Of a DNA stretch of 64,000 nt, positions 61,197 to 64,000 are shown one piece after another. Source of the DNA: Acidimicrobiia bacterium (GTDB lineage Bacteria; Actinomycetota; Acidimicrobiia; Spongiisociales; UBA11373); NCBI GenBank assembly GCA_040902765.1, contig JBBDWO010000002.1, forward strand, positions 1-64,000. The letters are read 5' to 3'. Positions within the stretch are counted from its first letter, which is position 1; each line of letters starts with the position of its first letter. A program made the position numbers and the translations under genes. Below the pieces are notes generated by a model, which saw only the letters and a list, made by a program, of their open reading frames with translations, ran no database searches and had not been told where the DNA came from.

Positions 61197-62720
61197 ATGC
61201 CCCGGCGGCGCGAATACGTGAGCTTCTTCAGGGACGTCCGTGGTGGGCGGCGTCGGGAGTTCTCCGCGTTCGAGGGGCGGCGTGGCATCGCCGCGTTCCT
61301 GCTGCCCCTGCTCGTCCTCACCGTCCTCGGTGTCTCAATCTGGTGGTACGCCGTCCGCGACGACGGCGGCGGTGCCAGCGACGACATCACGCTCGAGGAT
61401 GTCAACGTGCCCAACGTGCTTTTCCCTCTCGAGGATGCGGAACTTCCGATCACGGCCGGCGGCGAGGTGCGCTGCACGGTCGAGAGCACCGAATGGTCCA
61501 CGTTCCAGGGCAACCGCCAGCGGACCGGATGCACCACGGTGCGCGCCATCGCCAGTCCGATCATCCTGTGGGAGGAGGAGGTCGGCGTCCAGGGGTGGCT
61601 GAACAGCCCGATCGTCGTCGAGGTCACCGAGAACAACCAGCCCGTGCGGCGCGTCATCGTGGGCAGTGCGGGCACCGGCCAGGGGTCGCGGGACAACAGC
61701 GACGGCGTCTACGCCCTCGACCTGGCAACCGGGCAGCGGAAGTGGTTCTTCGGAGCCGAGCTCGACGTCAACGGTGTCGGGTACGCGGATGGGACGGTCG
61801 TCGCCACCGGTGACGAGGGACGGGTATGGGCACTGAGCGCCAACGACGGCCGGGTGGTGTGGAGCGCCGACCTCGAGGCGGCCACGTTCGGCAACCCGCT
61901 CACCATCGGCGGTCTGGCGGTGATCGGAGACGCCGATGGCAGGGTCACCGCCTTCGACATTCGCACCGGAGCCGAGCGCTGGCAGGTGCTCCTCGATGGA
62001 CCGGTGCGGGCGGGTCCTTCGTCCGATGGCGAGGTGATCCTCGTCCACAGCGAGCTGCGGGACGTGATGGCGCTCTCGCTGGACGGATCGGAGCTGTGGC
62101 GAACCCGGATCAGGGGCAGCGAGCCTCGAGCGGAGAACTCCCGACTGTGGGCGGCGTCGACGATCATCGGCAACCTGGCCGTGTTCGGGATCCTGCGCGA
62201 CGACGTGTACGTCGAGCCGGCCGTGATCGCCCTCGACATCACCGACGGATCCGTCGTATGGGAAGCGAGCGACGCTGCCGGCCTGTCCACCCAGTGGGGG
62301 AATGTACGAGCGTCGGTCGCCGCCGTGGAAGGCCTGCTGCTCTTCGCGCCGGCGTACAGCGATCAGCTCTTCGCCCTCGACACCGCCACCGGCGAAACCC
62401 TGTGGTCGGTCACGGCTGGCCTCTACTGCTTCAACCACTGGCCGTCGCCCGCCGTCGTGGGGGACCTGGCGATCGTCCCGCGGCAGGATGGTGGGCTCTA
62501 CGCGATCTCGATCGTGAACCAGGTGGTCCAATGGAAGATCTACCTGGGCAACCGCGATACGGGCGGACGGTTCCCCGAGGACTTCGAGGGGGACTACTGC
62601 AACTCGCTACCCGAGGACGCCTCGGCCATCCAGGCCTCCCCGGCCGTCGCTTCCGATGGCACCATCATCGTCGGCACCCTCGACGGCCGCCTGATCGCCA
62701 TCACCGACAGGGATTGGTGA
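61197..62720 (+). CDS. Membrane-anchored PQQ-type beta-propeller protein
   Basis: 507 residues. One N-terminal helix (~32-52), then a propeller of repeated blades with the A-x-D-x-x-T-G-x-x-x-W pattern (VYALDLATGQRKWFFGAEL, VTAFDIRTGAERWQVLLDG, LFALDTATGETLWSVTAGL). No catalytic PQQ residues are recognised, so it is probably a binding or scaffold protein like BamB. GGAG seven bases before the ATG. Confidence 0.85.
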   Translation: MPRRREYVSFFRDVRGGRRREFSAFEGRRGIAAFLLPLLVLTVLGVSIWWYAVRDDGGGASDDITLEDVNVPNVLFPLEDAELPITAGGEVRCTVESTEWSTFQGNRQRTGCTTVRAIASPIILWEEEVGVQGWLNSPIVVEVTENNQPVRRVIVGSAGTGQGSRDNSDGVYALDLATGQRKWFFGAELDVNGVGYADGTVVATGDEGRVWALSANDGRVVWSADLEAATFGNPLTIGGLAVIGDADGRVTAFDIRTGAERWQVLLDGPVRAGPSSDGEVILVHSELRDVMALSLDGSELWRTRIRGSEPRAENSRLWAASTIIGNLAVFGILRDDVYVEPAVIALDITDGSVVWEASDAAGLSTQWGNVRASVAAVEGLLLFAPAYSDQLFALDTATGETLWSVTAGLYCFNHWPSPAVVGDLAIVPRQDGGLYAISIVNQVVQWKIYLGNRDTGGRFPEDFEGDYCNSLPEDASAIQASPAVASDGTIIVGTLDGRLIAITDRDW

Positions 62721-62726
62721 GGCAGG

Positions 62727-62800
62727 CGCGATTCGCAATTCGCAATTCGCAAGTCAAGAGAAGAGTCTTGGCTCTTGAAGGCAACTGGCAACCGGCGACC
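62727..62800. repeat. Heptad arrays after the beta-propeller gene
   Basis: CGCGATT CGCAATT CGCAATT CGCAAGT (62727-62754), then a small hairpin CAAGAG...CTCTTG, then GGCAACT GGCAACC GGCGACC (62780-62800). Ends just before the GTG of the next gene. Confidence 0.75.
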
Positions 62801-62819
62801 GGCCCCCTAGTCTCCGCTG

Positions 62820-63617
62820 GTGGCCTCTTGGACCGAGCACGCTGAGGGAGTGTTCTCGAAGCGGTACGCATCTCTCGACCTGAACATCGGACTCGTCGTG
62901 TGTCCCGACGGGCTGCTGCTCGTCGACACCAGGGCGACCCGTGTCCAAGCGAGACAGCTGAAGGAGGACATCCGGGAGGTGTCCCGCCTTCCCATTCGCT
63001 GGGTGGTCAACACCCACCACCACTGGGACCACACCTTCGGCAACGGCGAGTTCCCCGACACCGCCATCTGGGGGCATGCCCGGTGCGGCCCGACGCTCAC
63101 CGAGAACGCCGAGCGGATGCGCGTGGAGGTGAAGCGGATGGCCCCCGACCATGCCGCCGACCTGGACGAGGTCACGATCGTGCCCCCTCACCACACCTTC
63201 ACCGATGAGATCACCATCGCTTTCGGCGGACGAACAGTGCAGCTGCGCCACTTCGGGCCGGCGCATACCGACAACGACACGGTGGTGATCGTGCCCGATG
63301 CCGACGTGGTGTTCGCTGGCGACCTCGTCGAGGAGAGCGCGCCTCCCGGCTTCGGGGATTCCTACCCGTTCCAGTGGCCGACCGTCGATCGGATGCTCGC
63401 GTCGAGCGCCGGCGGGGTCGTGGTCCCGGGCCATGGCGCTCCGGTCGATGCCGCCTTCGTGCTCGCCCAGGCCGGGGAGCTCGCCGAGGTGGCGCAGATC
63501 GCCAGCGACCGCCACGCAGTCGGCATGACGCCCGAAGAGGCGGCTGCGGCAGGTGGGCCCTATCCGGAACGGACCTTGATCGATGCCTTCACCCGCGCCT
63601 GGGAGCAGGTCCCGTGA
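62820..63617 (+). CDS. Metallo-beta-lactamase-fold hydrolase
   Basis: 265 residues. Zinc motif NTHHHWDHTFGN, further metal ligands in FGPAHTDND, VFAGDLVEES and VVPGHGAPVD. Predicted hydrolase of unknown substrate. GTG at 62820; overlaps the next gene's GTG (GTGA). Confidence 0.9.
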   Translation: MASWTEHAEGVFSKRYASLDLNIGLVVCPDGLLLVDTRATRVQARQLKEDIREVSRLPIRWVVNTHHHWDHTFGNGEFPDTAIWGHARCGPTLTENAERMRVEVKRMAPDHAADLDEVTIVPPHHTFTDEITIAFGGRTVQLRHFGPAHTDNDTVVIVPDADVVFAGDLVEESAPPGFGDSYPFQWPTVDRMLASSAGGVVVPGHGAPVDAAFVLAQAGELAEVAQIASDRHAVGMTPEEAAAAGGPYPERTLIDAFTRAWEQVP

Positions 63618-64000
63618 CGGACACGGCGGCCGGGGCGCCGCGGTGGTTCCGGGATGCACTCGCCGGCGAGGCACCGGGGCGTCGCGTCACCGTCGACGGC
63701 GCCGAAGTGCACTTCCTCGAGTGGGGCGACCAGGGTGATCCCGGCCTGGTGTTGGTCCACGGCGGCGCCGCCCACGCCCGCTGGTGGTCGCACCTCGCTC
63801 CCCTGTTCACCCATCACTATCACGTCGCCGCGCTGGACCTCACCGGCCACGGTGACAGCGACCGCCGGGAGCGTTACTCCCACGACCTGTGGGCCGCCGA
63901 GATCATGGCGGTCGCTGCCGAAGCGGGCTTCCCCGGGCCGCCGGTGGTCGTGGGCCATTCCCTTGGCGGGCTGGTCACGATTCAAACGGCGGCGACCTAC
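63614..64000 (+). CDS. Alpha/beta hydrolase (partial at window end)
   Basis: First 129 residues only. It shows LVLVHGGAAHARWW (oxyanion region), ALDLTGHGDSD and the nucleophile elbow VVVGHSLGGLVT. The rest lies beyond the window. GTG start shares GTGA with the preceding stop. Confidence 0.88.
   Translation, partial: MTDTAAGAPRWFRDALAGEAPGRRVTVDGAEVHFLEWGDQGDPGLVLVHGGAAHARWWSHLAPLFTHHYHVAALDLTGHGDSDRRERYSHDLWAAEIMAVAAEAGFPGPPVVVGHSLGGLVTIQTAATY

Overview
The window is a high-G+C chromosomal contig from an actinobacterium. Several markers support this together: a mycothiol-type MshA glycosyltransferase, a bacterial proteasome activator (Bpa) ending in GQYL, a Rex repressor, an RsiG-like c-di-GMP anti-sigma protein, a B12-dependent ribonucleotide reductase, and many GTG/TTG starts with ATGA/GTGA stop-start overlaps. 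The split b6-type quinol:cytochrome c reductase is unlike the fused cytochrome b of mycobacteria and streptomycetes, so a deeper lineage (Acidimicrobiia-like) is my guess, not a proof. The contig begins with 48 C residues, almost certainly an assembly or end artefact that truncates nuoN.

Region by region. 49-14604 (minus): complete-order nuoA-N operon for proton-pumping NADH:menaquinone oxidoreductase, most genes overlapping by 1-8 bases, with repeats in its only three gaps. 14881-16116 (plus): geranylgeranyl-reductase-family flavoprotein, possibly a menaquinone side-chain reductase. 16244-24991: a divergent electron-transfer island. The minus arm encodes a membrane cytochrome c and a CcoN-CcoO fusion whose CcoN part has apparently lost every haem and copper ligand. 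The plus arm encodes a 4-TM protein, a 2x[4Fe-4S] ferredoxin, split cytochrome b6/subunit IV, Rieske, dihaem cytochrome c and a small membrane protein. A ~31-33-residue helical module occurs in proteins of both arms. 25102-31569 (minus): Rex, glutaredoxin-like protein, SAM hydroxide adenosyltransferase, then YbjN-mshA-acyltransferase-asparaginase-RsiG-like.

31738-39448: hisC; MoaD-CdsA fusion with a MaoC-like dehydratase; tyrosine catabolism (fumarylacetoacetase, unknown partner, hpd, HMG-CoA-lyase-like). 39565-43009: lipoprotein with three tandem domains, small zinc ribbon, secreted and membrane proteins. 43105-49679: arginine deiminase, secreted amidase, nrdJ behind a paired NrdR-type operator and a DnaA box. 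50052-56957: 3-TM protein, AlkA-type glycosylase, methyltransferase, an ECF sigma factor overlapping a MGMT-Ada sensor fusion, permease, YbaK, acyl-CoA dehydrogenase. 57315-64000: cyclophilin, PlsC, Bpa, DDAH-like hydrolase, NYN/LOTUS protein, beta-propeller, metallo-beta-lactamase-fold enzyme and a truncated alpha/beta hydrolase.

Two families of intergenic DNA run through the window. One is a ~150-bp palindromic GC-rich element in six copies, all in the same orientation. The other is arrays of seven-base units built on a conserved GC (NGCNNNN) whose other four bases vary; these often form inverted arms and sometimes extend into the 3' ends of genes. No rRNA, tRNA, transposase, CRISPR array or phage gene was recognised.
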